Assembly: GCA_964415175.1 (NCBI GenBank)
Contig: CAYPYG010000004.1
Span: 62,001-126,000 of the forward strand
From: UBA2231 sp964415175
GTDB taxonomy: Bacteria > Elusimicrobiota > Elusimicrobia > Elusimicrobiales > UBA9959
DNA: 64,000 nucleotides
Direction: 5' to 3'
Every line of letters begins with the position of its first letter. Within the stretch, counting starts at the first letter, position 1. Made by a program: the position numbers and the translations under genes. The notes under the pieces were generated by a model, which had not been told where the DNA came from, did not search any database, and was given only the letters and a program-made list of their open reading frames with translations. Shown here piece by piece: positions 7,912 to 17,113 of the stretch.

Positions 7912-8032
7912 GGGAATTTAAGAGGGATTTGAAGCCGACGCCCGCGCGTCCGGTGGACGATGAAGCGGGCGCGGCAGGTTCCGAAGGAGCCCGCGGGAGC
8001 GGGCGGGCGAGGAAAAATCCCATCCTCGGCTG
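7895..8032 (+). repeat. Duplicated tRNA-Thr 3' end flanking a 102-bp insert
   Basis: The 18-bp AAATCCCATCCTCGGCTG at 7895-7912, mostly the tRNA T-arm and acceptor, recurs exactly at 8015-8032, a period of 120 bp. The stretch between has a GCCCGC/GCGGGC hairpin (7989-8004) but no gene. The pattern resembles the att repeats left when an element integrates at a tRNA end, or a tRNA-derived repeat; no integrase is near. The second copy stops 20 bp before the next gene. Confidence 0.7.
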
Positions 8033-8052
8033 AAGATCCGTCCGGCCGCCCG

Positions 8053-10416
8053 ATGGCAAAAACTAGCTCCGCCAATAACGAAGAATACTCGGACCTCAAG
8101 TTCGCTCCAGGCGTTCAACAGGCGCGGCGGGCCATCTGGACCTGGCTGCCCTTCCTCTACCTCCTGATCTCCGATTCTTTCTACCTGCGGACCTACGATT
8201 CCGCGCAGGTGAAGATCACCCTCCTGCAGATGGGCGGCTTCTCCCTGCTGGGGCTGTGGCTGGGCCTGCTTTTCCTGGAAGGACGCAAAGCCTTCAAAAG
8301 CGCCGACTTCGTGTTCCTCGCCCCCTTCTTCGCCTATCTGGCGTATATAGCCGTCGGGTTCCTGCGCGCCCCTTATACCGGGCCCAGCGTCGACGATTTC
8401 GTCCGTTACTTCCTCTACATGTCGGTGGGGCTCATCGTCATACGCGAATTCGGGCAGACCGCTCTCGAGCGGCTTACCCGCGTGCTGCTGGCCGCGGCTT
8501 ATATCGCGGTCCTTTACGGGCTGGTGCAGTTCATAGACACGCGCTGGTTCCCGCCCAAGCATATCGGCCCGGGCATCGATCCTTTCATCTGGAGGGGGGC
8601 CTTCTCCGACCGCGTGTTCTCCACCTACGGCAATCCGAACTTCTTCGGCAACTTCCTGGTCCTGATGCTGCCGATCGCCGTCACCCAGTTCATGAAGACG
8701 CGGTCGGTATACCTGCTCCCCCTGATAGCCCTGGACCTTCTCTGCCTTTACGGCACCAGGACCAAGGGCGCCTGGCTGGGGTTCGGCATTTCCTCTTTCA
8801 TTTTCGTGGTCCTCTACGCGTATTTCTTCCTGCGCGAGAATCTCCGCATCAGCAGGAAGGCGTTCCTCGCCATCGCTTCCGTTTTCCCGCTCACGGCCGT
8901 GGGCGTCGTCTATCATTTCGGGAATCCCTCCTCTTATAATTTCCGGATCGCGACCTGGCTCTCGACCTGGGAGATGGTGGAGACCAAGCCGCTGATCGGC
9001 ATAGGGGTGGGCAGTTTCAAGGTCGTCTACCCGGCCTACAGGCGTCCCGTGATCTTCCACATCGAGGGCAAGCACAATACCGAGACGGACCACGCGGAGA
9101 ACGAGCACCTCGAGCAGTGGATGGATAACGGCATCATAGGGTTCGGACTCTACATCTGGCTCATAGCTTTCGTTCTGACCATCGGGCTGCGCGGTCTCGG
9201 CACCCTCACCGAGAACCTGAAAGGCGCCAGGCCGCCGCCCTCGGCCTACAGCCTTCTCGGTTATATCACCGCTCTCCTGGGCATGCTCATCCATAACTTC
9301 GTCGACGTGAGCATGCGCTTCGTCTCGTCCGGGGTCTTCCTCGGCCTCCTGCCCGCGGTCATCATCAACCTCGCCCGCGGCCAGGCGCTCTGGGAACTCC
9401 ACTACAAAGGGGACCCTTCCCAGGAGACGGAGCGGGAGGCCGGCGCGCCGTCCTGGGCACTCTGGGGGGCCAGGGCGCTCCTGGTCTCCGCGGTGGGGGC
9501 GGTCCTGTATGTCCTGCTGCGCTGGTTCCCAGAACTGCAGGGGCCGCTGCGCGGCCAGCAGAGCGGGGGGGACTCCCTGCAATGGTTCATAGCCTGGACG
9601 GTCTTTCTCGCCTGCGTCGTGTTCATGGCCTGGGTCTATCTGCGCGTGGCCTTCACCGGCCGTTCGGTCCTCGCCGCCCTGGTGATGGCCGCCGCGCTCG
9701 GACCCGTCTGGTATTTCTGGGGCTGGTTCCGGGCCGACGTCTATCACAATATGGCGATATTCTTCTCCAAGCAGGGCCGCTGGGACGACGCCCTCTCCTA
9801 TTATCAGCGGGTGCACGCTCTCAACCCTTACTTCATAATGCCCTACTACTTCACCGGCAACGTCTTCAACGACCGCTTCAACATGACCAAGCAGTACCGG
9901 AAGGAATGGGGCGACGCGAACGAGGAGCCCAGGGACGATTACGAACGGGCCATGGATTCCTACGAGCATGTGCGCTCGATCGCCCCCAATTACGTGCAGA
10001 TGCATCACCAGGTGGGACTGCTTTATATGAAGATGCACGATCACCTGCGCGCGCAGGGCAGGGAAAAGGAGGCGCAGGAGTTCCTCGACAAGGCCCTCGC
10101 CCGTTTCGGCCTCTACGAGAATCTCGACCCGGTATTCACCTACAATTATTACCGCAAGGCGCAGATATACATATCGCGCCGACGGTACGACGCGGCCGAG
10201 CGCGAGTATCTCAACAATATCACCGCCTGGAAGTGCCACGTCGAGGGGCACGACCACGGTACGCCGGAGGCTTATACCAACCTGGGCAATCTGTACTACA
10301 TCTCGGGCCGTCCCGGCAAAGCCGTCGAGGCTTTCGCTTCCGCCCTGGCCCTCGACCCTGCTTCCGAACCCGCCCTGCGCAATTACCGCGCTTTGACGGG
10401 CCGGCAGGCCCCCTGA
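8053..10416 (+). CDS. O-antigen ligase/polymerase-like membrane protein with TPR tail
   Basis: A 787-residue protein. Residues about 20-480 hold 10-12 membrane helices with the Wzy/WaaL-type periplasmic loop (VFSTYGNPNFFGNFLVLMLP, then GIGVGSFKVVYP and HAENEHLEQW), typical of enzymes that join or polymerise polysaccharide on lipid carriers. Residues about 570-780 form tetratricopeptide-like helices (DDALSYYQRVHALNPYF, AYTNLGNLYYISGRPGKAV). I chose ATG 8053; an in-frame start at 7960 lies inside the tRNA-end repeat and is less likely. No strong Shine-Dalgarno is seen. A paralogue follows 7 bp later. Substrate unknown. Confidence 0.82.
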   Translation: MAKTSSANNEEYSDLKFAPGVQQARRAIWTWLPFLYLLISDSFYLRTYDSAQVKITLLQMGGFSLLGLWLGLLFLEGRKAFKSADFVFLAPFFAYLAYIAVGFLRAPYTGPSVDDFVRYFLYMSVGLIVIREFGQTALERLTRVLLAAAYIAVLYGLVQFIDTRWFPPKHIGPGIDPFIWRGAFSDRVFSTYGNPNFFGNFLVLMLPIAVTQFMKTRSVYLLPLIALDLLCLYGTRTKGAWLGFGISSFIFVVLYAYFFLRENLRISRKAFLAIASVFPLTAVGVVYHFGNPSSYNFRIATWLSTWEMVETKPLIGIGVGSFKVVYPAYRRPVIFHIEGKHNTETDHAENEHLEQWMDNGIIGFGLYIWLIAFVLTIGLRGLGTLTENLKGARPPPSAYSLLGYITALLGMLIHNFVDVSMRFVSSGVFLGLLPAVIINLARGQALWELHYKGDPSQETEREAGAPSWALWGARALLVSAVGAVLYVLLRWFPELQGPLRGQQSGGDSLQWFIAWTVFLACVVFMAWVYLRVAFTGRSVLAALVMAAALGPVWYFWGWFRADVYHNMAIFFSKQGRWDDALSYYQRVHALNPYFIMPYYFTGNVFNDRFNMTKQYRKEWGDANEEPRDDYERAMDSYEHVRSIAPNYVQMHHQVGLLYMKMHDHLRAQGREKEAQEFLDKALARFGLYENLDPVFTYNYYRKAQIYISRRRYDAAEREYLNNITAWKCHVEGHDHGTPEAYTNLGNLYYISGRPGKAVEAFASALALDPASEPALRNYRALTGRQAP

Positions 10417-10423
10417 TACGGGT

Positions 10424-13033
10424 ATGCAGCCGGAAGGGAAGGGCGCGGGCCGCGAAAGTCCACTTGTCACGCTCGCGCTCACCCTGGCCTTCTTCGTCTC
10501 GCCGCTCCTTTTCTTCACGGACCTGACCCGTAACCCGTATTACCTGCAGATCGCCCTCCTGAACTCCGCGCTCGTCGCGGCTTTCCTCGTCCGTCTGGCC
10601 GCGATGGCGCGCGCCGGGGAATGGCGCTTCTCCCGCAATCTTCTCTGGCCTTCGCTGCTCGCCCTGTCCTCGGTGCTCCTGGTCTCCTGGGCGAGATCGT
10701 TCTTCATGCACGAGCCGTTCTTCCGGCCGGCGATCTTCAGCGAGGGGCTGAGGGCCTTTTTCTTCCTTTTCGTCAATTGCGGCCTGGCCTTCTGGCTTTC
10801 CTCCTCCGTTCCCTGGGGGGAAGGACCCCAGACGAGGACCGGCCCCTACCTGTTCCTCCTGCTGGTCTGGGGAGGCGCCTGGGCCTTCTTCCCTTTCCTC
10901 CGGTCCCAGTCCCCCGGGACGGGGTTCTGGGAAAGGTTCTGGGACCCTTACGGGGGCTTCCTCTGGCTGACGGGACTGGCCGCCGCCTGGCGGGCCGTAC
11001 GGGGGGGGACGCAGTCGGACTATCTGAACCTGGCCCTTACCGCCGGGGCCCTGGCTTCCGTCTACGGGATCCTGCAATACTTCGGCGTGGAACTGGTCTG
11101 GCTCAAGGCGCTCAATCCTTACGGCAACCGCTCCGTTTCCACTTTCGGGAACCCGAATTTCATTTCTTCGTACGTGGTCGTTCTCGCGCCGCTCGCCCTG
11201 GTCTGCTGGCTCGAGGCCCGCACGGCGGCGGCCCGTTCTTTTTACGCGGCCGTTCTGCTCTCCTACGAGGGGATGCTCCTGGCGAGCCTCACCCGCTCTT
11301 CCTGGCTGGGTATGGCGGCGGGCCTGGTCTTCCTCGCCGCGGTCCCCGCGGTCCGGCGCCGGGCGGCCGCCGCCGGCCGCCGCGGGGCGGTACTGGCCGC
11401 GCTCGTGCTGGGCCTGGCCGCGCTCTGGCCCGTCAGTTCTTCCGCGCCGCTGGGCACCGGCCTGGTGCAGAGGCTTTCGGAAGGCGCCGGACGGATAGTT
11501 TCGTCCGGCGACCTGTCGCTCTCCGTAAGCAAGGAACGGCTCTACGGTTCTTTCCACCAGCGCGTCCTGATCTGGACTTCCGCCTGGCAGATGGGCCTCG
11601 AAAGCCCCCTGCTGGGAAAAGGCTGGGGTAACTTCGAGCTGTTCTATCCTTTTTTCCAGGGCAACCTCCTCGCGGAATACGAGGGCGTGAGGGGCCTCCG
11701 CACTCACGCCAATAACGCCCATAACGAACTGCTCGAGCTCTGGGCCCAGGCGGGGCTGGCCGGCCTGGCGGCTTTTTTCCTGGCCGCCGCCGTTCTGGCC
11801 GCAGCCTGCCTGCGGCATCTCCGGTCCGCGCCGCCCGAGACCGCGCTCTGGACGGCGGCGCTGGCCGCCGGGGTCGTCGGCATGTTCGCGGACAACATGC
11901 TGAACGTCTCCCTCCACTTCGCCGTCCCGGGTTTCGCTTTCTGGTGGGTCCTGGGCGCGTTATCCTCCCGCCTCTCGGGTCATCCCGCCGCCGTACCGGC
12001 GCCCTGGCGCCGTCCCTGGGCCGGCCGCGCGGCCGCGGCGGTCCTTCTTCTGTCCGCCCTCGGGGCCCTTTATTACTGGCAGGCCCAGTTCCGGCGGGAG
12101 GCGCTCTACTTCTCCGGGTTCAAGCTGATGCGCAGGGGGGATGCCCGCGCCGCGGCGGCCGAGCTGGAGCGCGCCCATTCCGCCTGGCCCAGGGAGGTCA
12201 ACACCAACTACGAACTGGGCAACGCCCATGTGCGGACCGGGGACTATCCGGCCGCGATCCTCGCCTACGGCGAGGCGCTGAAGTCGAACCCGGGTTACGA
12301 CGAGATATTCTTCAATCTCGCTATCATCCAGAAGAAGACCGGCGCTTTCGCCGACGCGGCGCGGAGCCTGCGCCTTTCGGCGCTCATAAATCCCCTCAAT
12401 AGCCAGACCTACCACGCCGCGGCCGAAGTATACGCTTCGGACCCCTCCGTCTACGCTCCGGAGGCCGTCCGTCTGCTGTCGGGCGCGGTCCGGATCTTCC
12501 CGGCGGACCCCTCGTTCCGGAACCTGCTGGGATATTTCCGCTCCGTCCTGCGCGATCACGGGGGCGCCGCGGACGCTTACGGCCGGGCCGTAAGGCTGGA
12601 CCCCTACAACAGGACCTCGGAAGCCAATCTCCGCGGAGCGGCCGCCGCGGCGGGGCGGTCCCGCGACGCGCACCTGCGCTGGCTGGGCTTCTACAGGGAG
12701 GCGGAGCGCCTTCTGCAGGCCGGGGACCCCAAAGGAGCCCTCGCCTACGCGGACCGCCTGCTCGACGGCGAAGGGGGGGAAGCCAGGGCGCGGTACCTCC
12801 TCTCCAAAGCCAAATTCGCTTCCGGGGACCTGGAGGGCGCCCGCGAAGAACTGGCCCTCACCCTGGCCGCCGACCCCGATCACAACGAGGCCCGCTACGG
12901 GCTCGCCGCCCTCCTCGAGAGGTCCGGCGAGACCGAAGAGGCCGCGCGCCACTGGGAACTCCTGCTGCAGCGGGAGCCCGGCAACGCCAAGGCGGCCGGG
13001 CGTCTGGCCGCCCTCCGCCGGCAAGGGCAATAA
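10424..13033 (+). CDS. Second O-antigen ligase-like membrane protein with TPR tail
   Basis: An 869-residue paralogue-like neighbour of the preceding gene. About 12 membrane helices cover residues 20-560, with the matching segment VSTFGNPNFISSYVVVLAPL and the distal motif HANNAHNELLELWAQAG of the Wzy_C/O-antigen ligase family. From residue about 590 onward there are several TPR units (TNYELGNAHVRTGDYPAAI, LLGYFRSVLRDHGGAADAY, ARYGLAALLERSGETEEAA). The two tandem genes probably form one transcript. Whether they act on O-antigen, an exopolysaccharide or pilin glycan cannot be told; the pilus cluster downstream makes glycosylation of pilins an alternative. Confidence 0.82.
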   Translation: MQPEGKGAGRESPLVTLALTLAFFVSPLLFFTDLTRNPYYLQIALLNSALVAAFLVRLAAMARAGEWRFSRNLLWPSLLALSSVLLVSWARSFFMHEPFFRPAIFSEGLRAFFFLFVNCGLAFWLSSSVPWGEGPQTRTGPYLFLLLVWGGAWAFFPFLRSQSPGTGFWERFWDPYGGFLWLTGLAAAWRAVRGGTQSDYLNLALTAGALASVYGILQYFGVELVWLKALNPYGNRSVSTFGNPNFISSYVVVLAPLALVCWLEARTAAARSFYAAVLLSYEGMLLASLTRSSWLGMAAGLVFLAAVPAVRRRAAAAGRRGAVLAALVLGLAALWPVSSSAPLGTGLVQRLSEGAGRIVSSGDLSLSVSKERLYGSFHQRVLIWTSAWQMGLESPLLGKGWGNFELFYPFFQGNLLAEYEGVRGLRTHANNAHNELLELWAQAGLAGLAAFFLAAAVLAAACLRHLRSAPPETALWTAALAAGVVGMFADNMLNVSLHFAVPGFAFWWVLGALSSRLSGHPAAVPAPWRRPWAGRAAAAVLLLSALGALYYWQAQFRREALYFSGFKLMRRGDARAAAAELERAHSAWPREVNTNYELGNAHVRTGDYPAAILAYGEALKSNPGYDEIFFNLAIIQKKTGAFADAARSLRLSALINPLNSQTYHAAAEVYASDPSVYAPEAVRLLSGAVRIFPADPSFRNLLGYFRSVLRDHGGAADAYGRAVRLDPYNRTSEANLRGAAAAAGRSRDAHLRWLGFYREAERLLQAGDPKGALAYADRLLDGEGGEARARYLLSKAKFASGDLEGAREELALTLAADPDHNEARYGLAALLERSGETEEAARHWELLLQREPGNAKAAGRLAALRRQGQ

Positions 13034-13115
13034 TCGCGTAACAAGAACGTAATATTTAGGCAAAGCCGCGGTGTTTTAATATAGCGCACAGGAAACAGGT
13101 TTTAGCGGAGCCGAA

Positions 13116-14897
13116 ATGAAGAGCGGGTTCAATAACAGGATCGGGACTTTTTGCGCGGCGGCGGCCGTCTGTCTTGCCGTCCTCGCCGCGCCGCAGGCCG
13201 ATGTCTCGGGGCAGATCCCTCCCGGGGTCAGCAGGCCGATGGAGCAGGCCATCCGCCTCTACCACGAGAGAAAGGACAACGACGCCATGGACCGCTTCAT
13301 GGAGATACTCATGAAGGGGACCCCTTCCGAGAAAGCCCTGGCCAACGAATATATAAACCGCATCACCCTGCGCATGAGCACCGTGCCGGGGGCCCCGGAG
13401 GAGGCGTCCGGTCCTTCGGAAAGCGCTCTCAACCCGGTGAGGCCTGTCCGCGTTTCCAGGCCCGCCGCCCCCAGCGTCGTGACGGAAGAGTCCCGCCCCT
13501 CCTCCCCGTCTAAAACCGCCGCCGCGCCGCCGGAAGACACGGAGGACAGGCGCGCGCTCGTGGCCGAAAAGGTCAACGAAAAGATAGCGGAGATGCGGCG
13601 GGACAAGATGCTGGCGCTCGGGCGCGTCAAAGGGGTCAAGATCTATTCCGGGGCCGACGGGCAGCCCAAGGCGGTGACGCTGGACACGGCCCAGTTCTTT
13701 TCCGCGGGCACCACTTTCAAGTCGTCCGCGATGGATATTCTCGGGGATCTCGCCGCCCTCCTCTTTACCCTGGGCCGCACCAACTGCCTGATCATCCCGG
13801 AGGGCAGCGTCGGGGGGGATATACAGATACTGAACATAAGGAGGGCCATAGCCCTCAATTCCTATCTGGTCTCCCGCGGGCTCTCCTCCTCCCGTCTCGA
13901 CGTCAACCTGACCGGCGCCGACGTGAAATTCCCGCGCGAACTGACCAATGTCAGCGGGATCGTCATGATACTCAATCCCGACATCCAGCCCCGTCTCAGG
14001 GATTCCGACGAGGATCCGCGCTCCGGGGGGCCCAAGATCTCCCTCGGCCTCTACCCCACCGCCATCGAGGTGCGCAAGGGGGAAGGCGCCCTCGTCGAAC
14101 TGTCCGTCTTCGAGTCGGCCGCCGGGAAACCCACCTGGAAGTTCCAGATCCACCAGATGCTGAACGACGACAGCCTTCTCCTCGTGCAGGAAGTGGCCGG
14201 GGAAGGGCCGCAGTTCAATCAGAGTTTCTGGAACGGCAGAAAGAACTTTTTCGGCGAGCCCTATCCGTCCGGCCGCTATCTCTTCTCCCTTACCGCCTAC
14301 GATATCCGGGGGAAGGAAAGCTCCCTCCGCCGGCTGCTGCTGGTGAAACCGGGACCGGAGGAGGCGGCCGCGGCCAAGCCCGCGGCCTCGCCCGCACGGG
14401 ACGCGCGCCCGGCCGCCGCCGCGAAAACCGCCTCCGCCCGCAAACCGGGCCTGAAGAAGCCGGTGCCTTCGAAGACCAGGGTCAAAAAAGCCCCCGCCGC
14501 GCCGGCGAAAGCTCCCGCGGCCGCCCCCGCGCCGGCCGAAGAACGCGAGGAGACGGAGCCCGCCGGGCAGAGCGAAACCAGCGAGTTCATCGGCCAGGTC
14601 ATCTACAAGATCTATTTCCGCCAGGGGACCTCGGCCATAACCGCCAACAGCGAAAAGAAACTGGCCCAGGTCGCGAATACCGTAAAGCATTATCCCGATT
14701 CCATGCTGAAACTGACGGGTTACGCCTCCCCCGAGGACGACGGGGGCGAGGAACTGGCGAAAGACCGGGCGGACCTGGTCTTCAAGACCCTCGTTTCGGC
14801 GAAGTACGGCGTTCCGGCCGACCGCATAGAGGTAAGCCACCGCCTTTCGAAAACCTCTTCCAATATCGTCGAAATACGCATGGGCGGCGGGGAATGA
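13116..14897 (+). CDS. Exported protein with OmpA-like C-terminal domain
   Basis: A 593-residue exported protein with a signal peptide (residues about 8-30) and a short helical repeat near 45-90. A first domain (about 170-290) has an OmpA/MotB-like pattern (FSAGTTFKSSAMDILGDLAA, NIRRAIALNSYLVSRGLSS). An FlgD-like beta segment (about 310-405), an Ala/Pro/Lys-rich linker (about 415-490) and a clearer C-terminal OmpA-like domain (about 495-590: KIYFRQGTSAITANSEKKLA, DRADLVFKTLVSAKYGVPAD) follow. It likely ties an envelope structure to peptidoglycan. It sits 42 bp ahead of the pilus operon, so a link to the pilus is reasonable but inferred. Confidence 0.7.
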   Translation: MKSGFNNRIGTFCAAAAVCLAVLAAPQADVSGQIPPGVSRPMEQAIRLYHERKDNDAMDRFMEILMKGTPSEKALANEYINRITLRMSTVPGAPEEASGPSESALNPVRPVRVSRPAAPSVVTEESRPSSPSKTAAAPPEDTEDRRALVAEKVNEKIAEMRRDKMLALGRVKGVKIYSGADGQPKAVTLDTAQFFSAGTTFKSSAMDILGDLAALLFTLGRTNCLIIPEGSVGGDIQILNIRRAIALNSYLVSRGLSSSRLDVNLTGADVKFPRELTNVSGIVMILNPDIQPRLRDSDEDPRSGGPKISLGLYPTAIEVRKGEGALVELSVFESAAGKPTWKFQIHQMLNDDSLLLVQEVAGEGPQFNQSFWNGRKNFFGEPYPSGRYLFSLTAYDIRGKESSLRRLLLVKPGPEEAAAAKPAASPARDARPAAAAKTASARKPGLKKPVPSKTRVKKAPAAPAKAPAAAPAPAEEREETEPAGQSETSEFIGQVIYKIYFRQGTSAITANSEKKLAQVANTVKHYPDSMLKLTGYASPEDDGGEELAKDRADLVFKTLVSAKYGVPADRIEVSHRLSKTSSNIVEIRMGGGE

Positions 14898-14901
14898 CCT
14901 G

Positions 14902-14930
14902 TTGAAAACGGGCGCGAAAACGAATATCAT
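14902..14930 (+). promoter_or_regulatory. Sigma70-type promoter of the pilus operon
   Basis: TTGAAA (14902-14907), exactly 17 bp, then TATCAT (14925-14930). The predicted start, about 14937, is only a few bases before ATG 14940, and no ribosome site intervenes. Confidence 0.72.
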
Positions 14931-14939
14931 GTTAACTAT

Positions 14940-16502
14940 ATGATTGGCGGAACCGGTTCAAAGAGCTCCAGGATGCTGGGCATATATATCGAGCCCGGCG
15001 CCATTACCATAGTACAGTCCAAGCCGGCCGCCGGTAAGACCGAGGTCGAGCACCTGGTCAGGGTCCCGACCTCCTTTTCCTTCAAAGAGGGCATCATGCG
15101 CCCTCTTTCCCTCAATAACGAGTTTTTCAGCGAGAAGGCCGCCTGGGTCGCCGCTTTCAAGCAGGCCGTCAAGAAGACCCCGTGGGCGACGACCCGCGCC
15201 ACGGTCACTTTCTCGCAGCATTTCGGCATACTCCGTTATTTCGTCATGCCTTTCGTCGACAGGAAATACTGGGCCAAGTCCATCCCTATCGAGTCTAAGA
15301 AATACATCCCCGTGGCTTTCGAGGAAGTGATCTACGATTTCACGGCCACGCCCATGGAGGCGGGCAAAAAGCTCGGCGTCATCTTCGGACTGACCCAGCG
15401 CAAGACGGTCGAGTTCCTGATAAACGTCTTCACGGAGGCCGGGCTGCAGCTCGCCTCCCTCGAAATGGCGGCCTGCTCCATGGAGCGCCTCTTCGCGTTC
15501 CTGGACCCCAAGGAGCACGACGACAAGGCCTACGTCCATTTCGCGGGGGAGACCGCCTGCATACTGCTTTCCAGCGGCGGTTTCCCCGTGCTTTACAGGG
15601 AAACGGATTTTTCCTCTTCTTCCTCTTCCTCCATGTCCGAGCGCAAGCGCCTGGACGTGAAAGGCGCTTTCCAGTTCGTCTCGCGCTACGCCGGCGGCAA
15701 AGAATACAAGAAGCTCCTGCTCAGCGGCGATTCCGTCGAGGCCTGGCAGGGCATGGCGTCCCAGGAGTCCCCCGTTCCCGTCGAGATATGGGGCCCGGTG
15801 GGCCTCGCTGGGCTTAAAACGGCGGAGCAGGCCCAGATCTTCGCCCTGGGCGCCTCTCTCTGCGGCTCCATCCCGGGCAGGGTGCGCCTGGACATGACGG
15901 GACTTTCGGCCGGCAGCGCGGTCGAGCAGAAGATCGCCCGCTACGTCTGGACCGTCATCTCGGTGATAGCCTCGTTCTTCCTGCTGCTCGCCGCCGTCAA
16001 TCACGCGCGCATCTACGTGCTGAATTCCGAGATCTCGGCCATCATGTCCCAGGTGGGGGACGTGACCGAGTTCCAGAACCATACCGAGGAATCAATACGG
16101 GACGTCATAGAGAAAGGCAGCGCCGAAACCCGCATGCTGCGCGCTCTCTTCTCCGACAAAGAGGTCCTGGCGCCCAAGCTCCAGGCGCTGGGCGACGCTA
16201 TCCCGGGCGACCTCTGGGCGCAGTCCATCTCGTACAGGCATGAACTTCCCGTGAGCGAGAACACGGTGAGCGAAAAGGAACTCTCCGTGCTCGGCGGCAC
16301 CCGGCTGCAGGGACAGCTGAAGTTCAACGCGGTGGACCTCTATGTCAGGAATCTCAAGACTCTCCCGGAACTCAAGCTGTTCCAGCCGCCTACCGGGACC
16401 ATCCAGTTCGACCTCGCTTCGGGCGGCAAGGCGGGATTTTCCGCCTCAGACGCGCCGGACGAAGAGGCGTCCCCCTTTACCGTGATACTGTCGGGCAAAT
16501 AG
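14940..16502 (+). CDS. PilM-PilN fusion (GspL-like) pilus assembly protein
   Basis: A 520-residue protein that joins two pilus parts. Residues 1-300 are an actin-like PilM/GspL cytoplasmic domain (MLGIYIEPGAITIVQSKP, FGILRYFVMPFVDRKYWAKS, and KYIPVAFEEVIYDF). After a membrane helix (about 325-345, TVISVIASFFLLLAAVNHA) comes a PilN-like periplasmic coiled-coil and fold (about 346-520). Standard type IV pilus systems encode PilM and PilN separately, while type II secretion GspL has this fused layout. A polyserine tract lies near residue 225. It leads the operon and has a near-leaderless promoter. Confidence 0.85.
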   Translation: MIGGTGSKSSRMLGIYIEPGAITIVQSKPAAGKTEVEHLVRVPTSFSFKEGIMRPLSLNNEFFSEKAAWVAAFKQAVKKTPWATTRATVTFSQHFGILRYFVMPFVDRKYWAKSIPIESKKYIPVAFEEVIYDFTATPMEAGKKLGVIFGLTQRKTVEFLINVFTEAGLQLASLEMAACSMERLFAFLDPKEHDDKAYVHFAGETACILLSSGGFPVLYRETDFSSSSSSSMSERKRLDVKGAFQFVSRYAGGKEYKKLLLSGDSVEAWQGMASQESPVPVEIWGPVGLAGLKTAEQAQIFALGASLCGSIPGRVRLDMTGLSAGSAVEQKIARYVWTVISVIASFFLLLAAVNHARIYVLNSEISAIMSQVGDVTEFQNHTEESIRDVIEKGSAETRMLRALFSDKEVLAPKLQALGDAIPGDLWAQSISYRHELPVSENTVSEKELSVLGGTRLQGQLKFNAVDLYVRNLKTLPELKLFQPPTGTIQFDLASGGKAGFSASDAPDEEASPFTVILSGK

Positions 16503-16516
16503 GCAGGCACAGCGCT

Positions 16517-17113
16517 ATGAAAGCCATCCTGAACAAGATCAAGGACGCCCTGACGGAGATGCGTGACGATGTTCTCGTCATCTACGCCGAAAAAGGAGCC
16601 ACCCCTTTCAAAAAGCCTCTGCTCATGGCCCTGCCTGCGCTGCTTATCGCCTATGCCGGGATCTACTCTCCTTCCTCGAGCAATCTCCGCGAGAGGAGGA
16701 TCGAAAGCGCCAAGCTGAAGGTGATATCCGCCCATTACGCCGAATACACGGAAGTTCAGGGCCAGAGGGCGGAGCTGCGCCGCAGGATGCCCCTCCTTAA
16801 GGACAAGGACGAGTGGCTGGGCTATATCCTCACTTCGACCTCGAAGAACCACGGGCTCACTTTCGAAGCGCTTTCCCAGCAGGAGGAACGCAATGCCGGG
16901 CCTCTGATCCTGGTATCCCGGGGAGCCAGCGTCACCGGCCCCTATGAGCAGGTGGGCGCCTGGCTGGCCGAGATGGAGAATTCCAAGATCTTCCTGAAGA
17001 TCACCAGCCTGCAAATGACCAAGAACCCGGGGACTCCTACCTCGGTGCAGGTCAAGATCGTCCTTTCCATAGTGCTGCCGCGCGACACCTCCCAGCCGGG
17101 GGGGGCTGTATGA
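16517..17113 (+). CDS. pilO: PilO/GspM-like inner-membrane pilus alignment protein
   Basis: A 198-residue bitopic protein with a membrane helix at about residues 33-52, a coiled coil (about 55-95) and a ferredoxin-like periplasmic fold (about 100-195; GPYEQVGAWLAEMENSKIFL is the conserved PilO segment). PilO pairs with PilN to form the inner-membrane alignment ring that connects the motor to the secretin. It follows the PilM-PilN fusion by 14 bp, and its stop overlaps the next start by 4 bp. Confidence 0.85.
   Translation: MKAILNKIKDALTEMRDDVLVIYAEKGATPFKKPLLMALPALLIAYAGIYSPSSSNLRERRIESAKLKVISAHYAEYTEVQGQRAELRRRMPLLKDKDEWLGYILTSTSKNHGLTFEALSQQEERNAGPLILVSRGASVTGPYEQVGAWLAEMENSKIFLKITSLQMTKNPGTPTSVQVKIVLSIVLPRDTSQPGGAV

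Noticed and set aside
7823..8059. Minus-strand frame over tRNA-Thr resembling common hypothetical proteins
   Set aside because: It is simply the complement of the tRNA and its 3' duplicate.
7918..10518. An 866-codon open frame on the minus strand opposite the first O-antigen-ligase-like gene
   Set aside because: Its composition is low-complexity Glu/Arg/Val/Gly and it mirrors the third-position GC bias of the plus-strand gene, which has membrane helices and family motifs.
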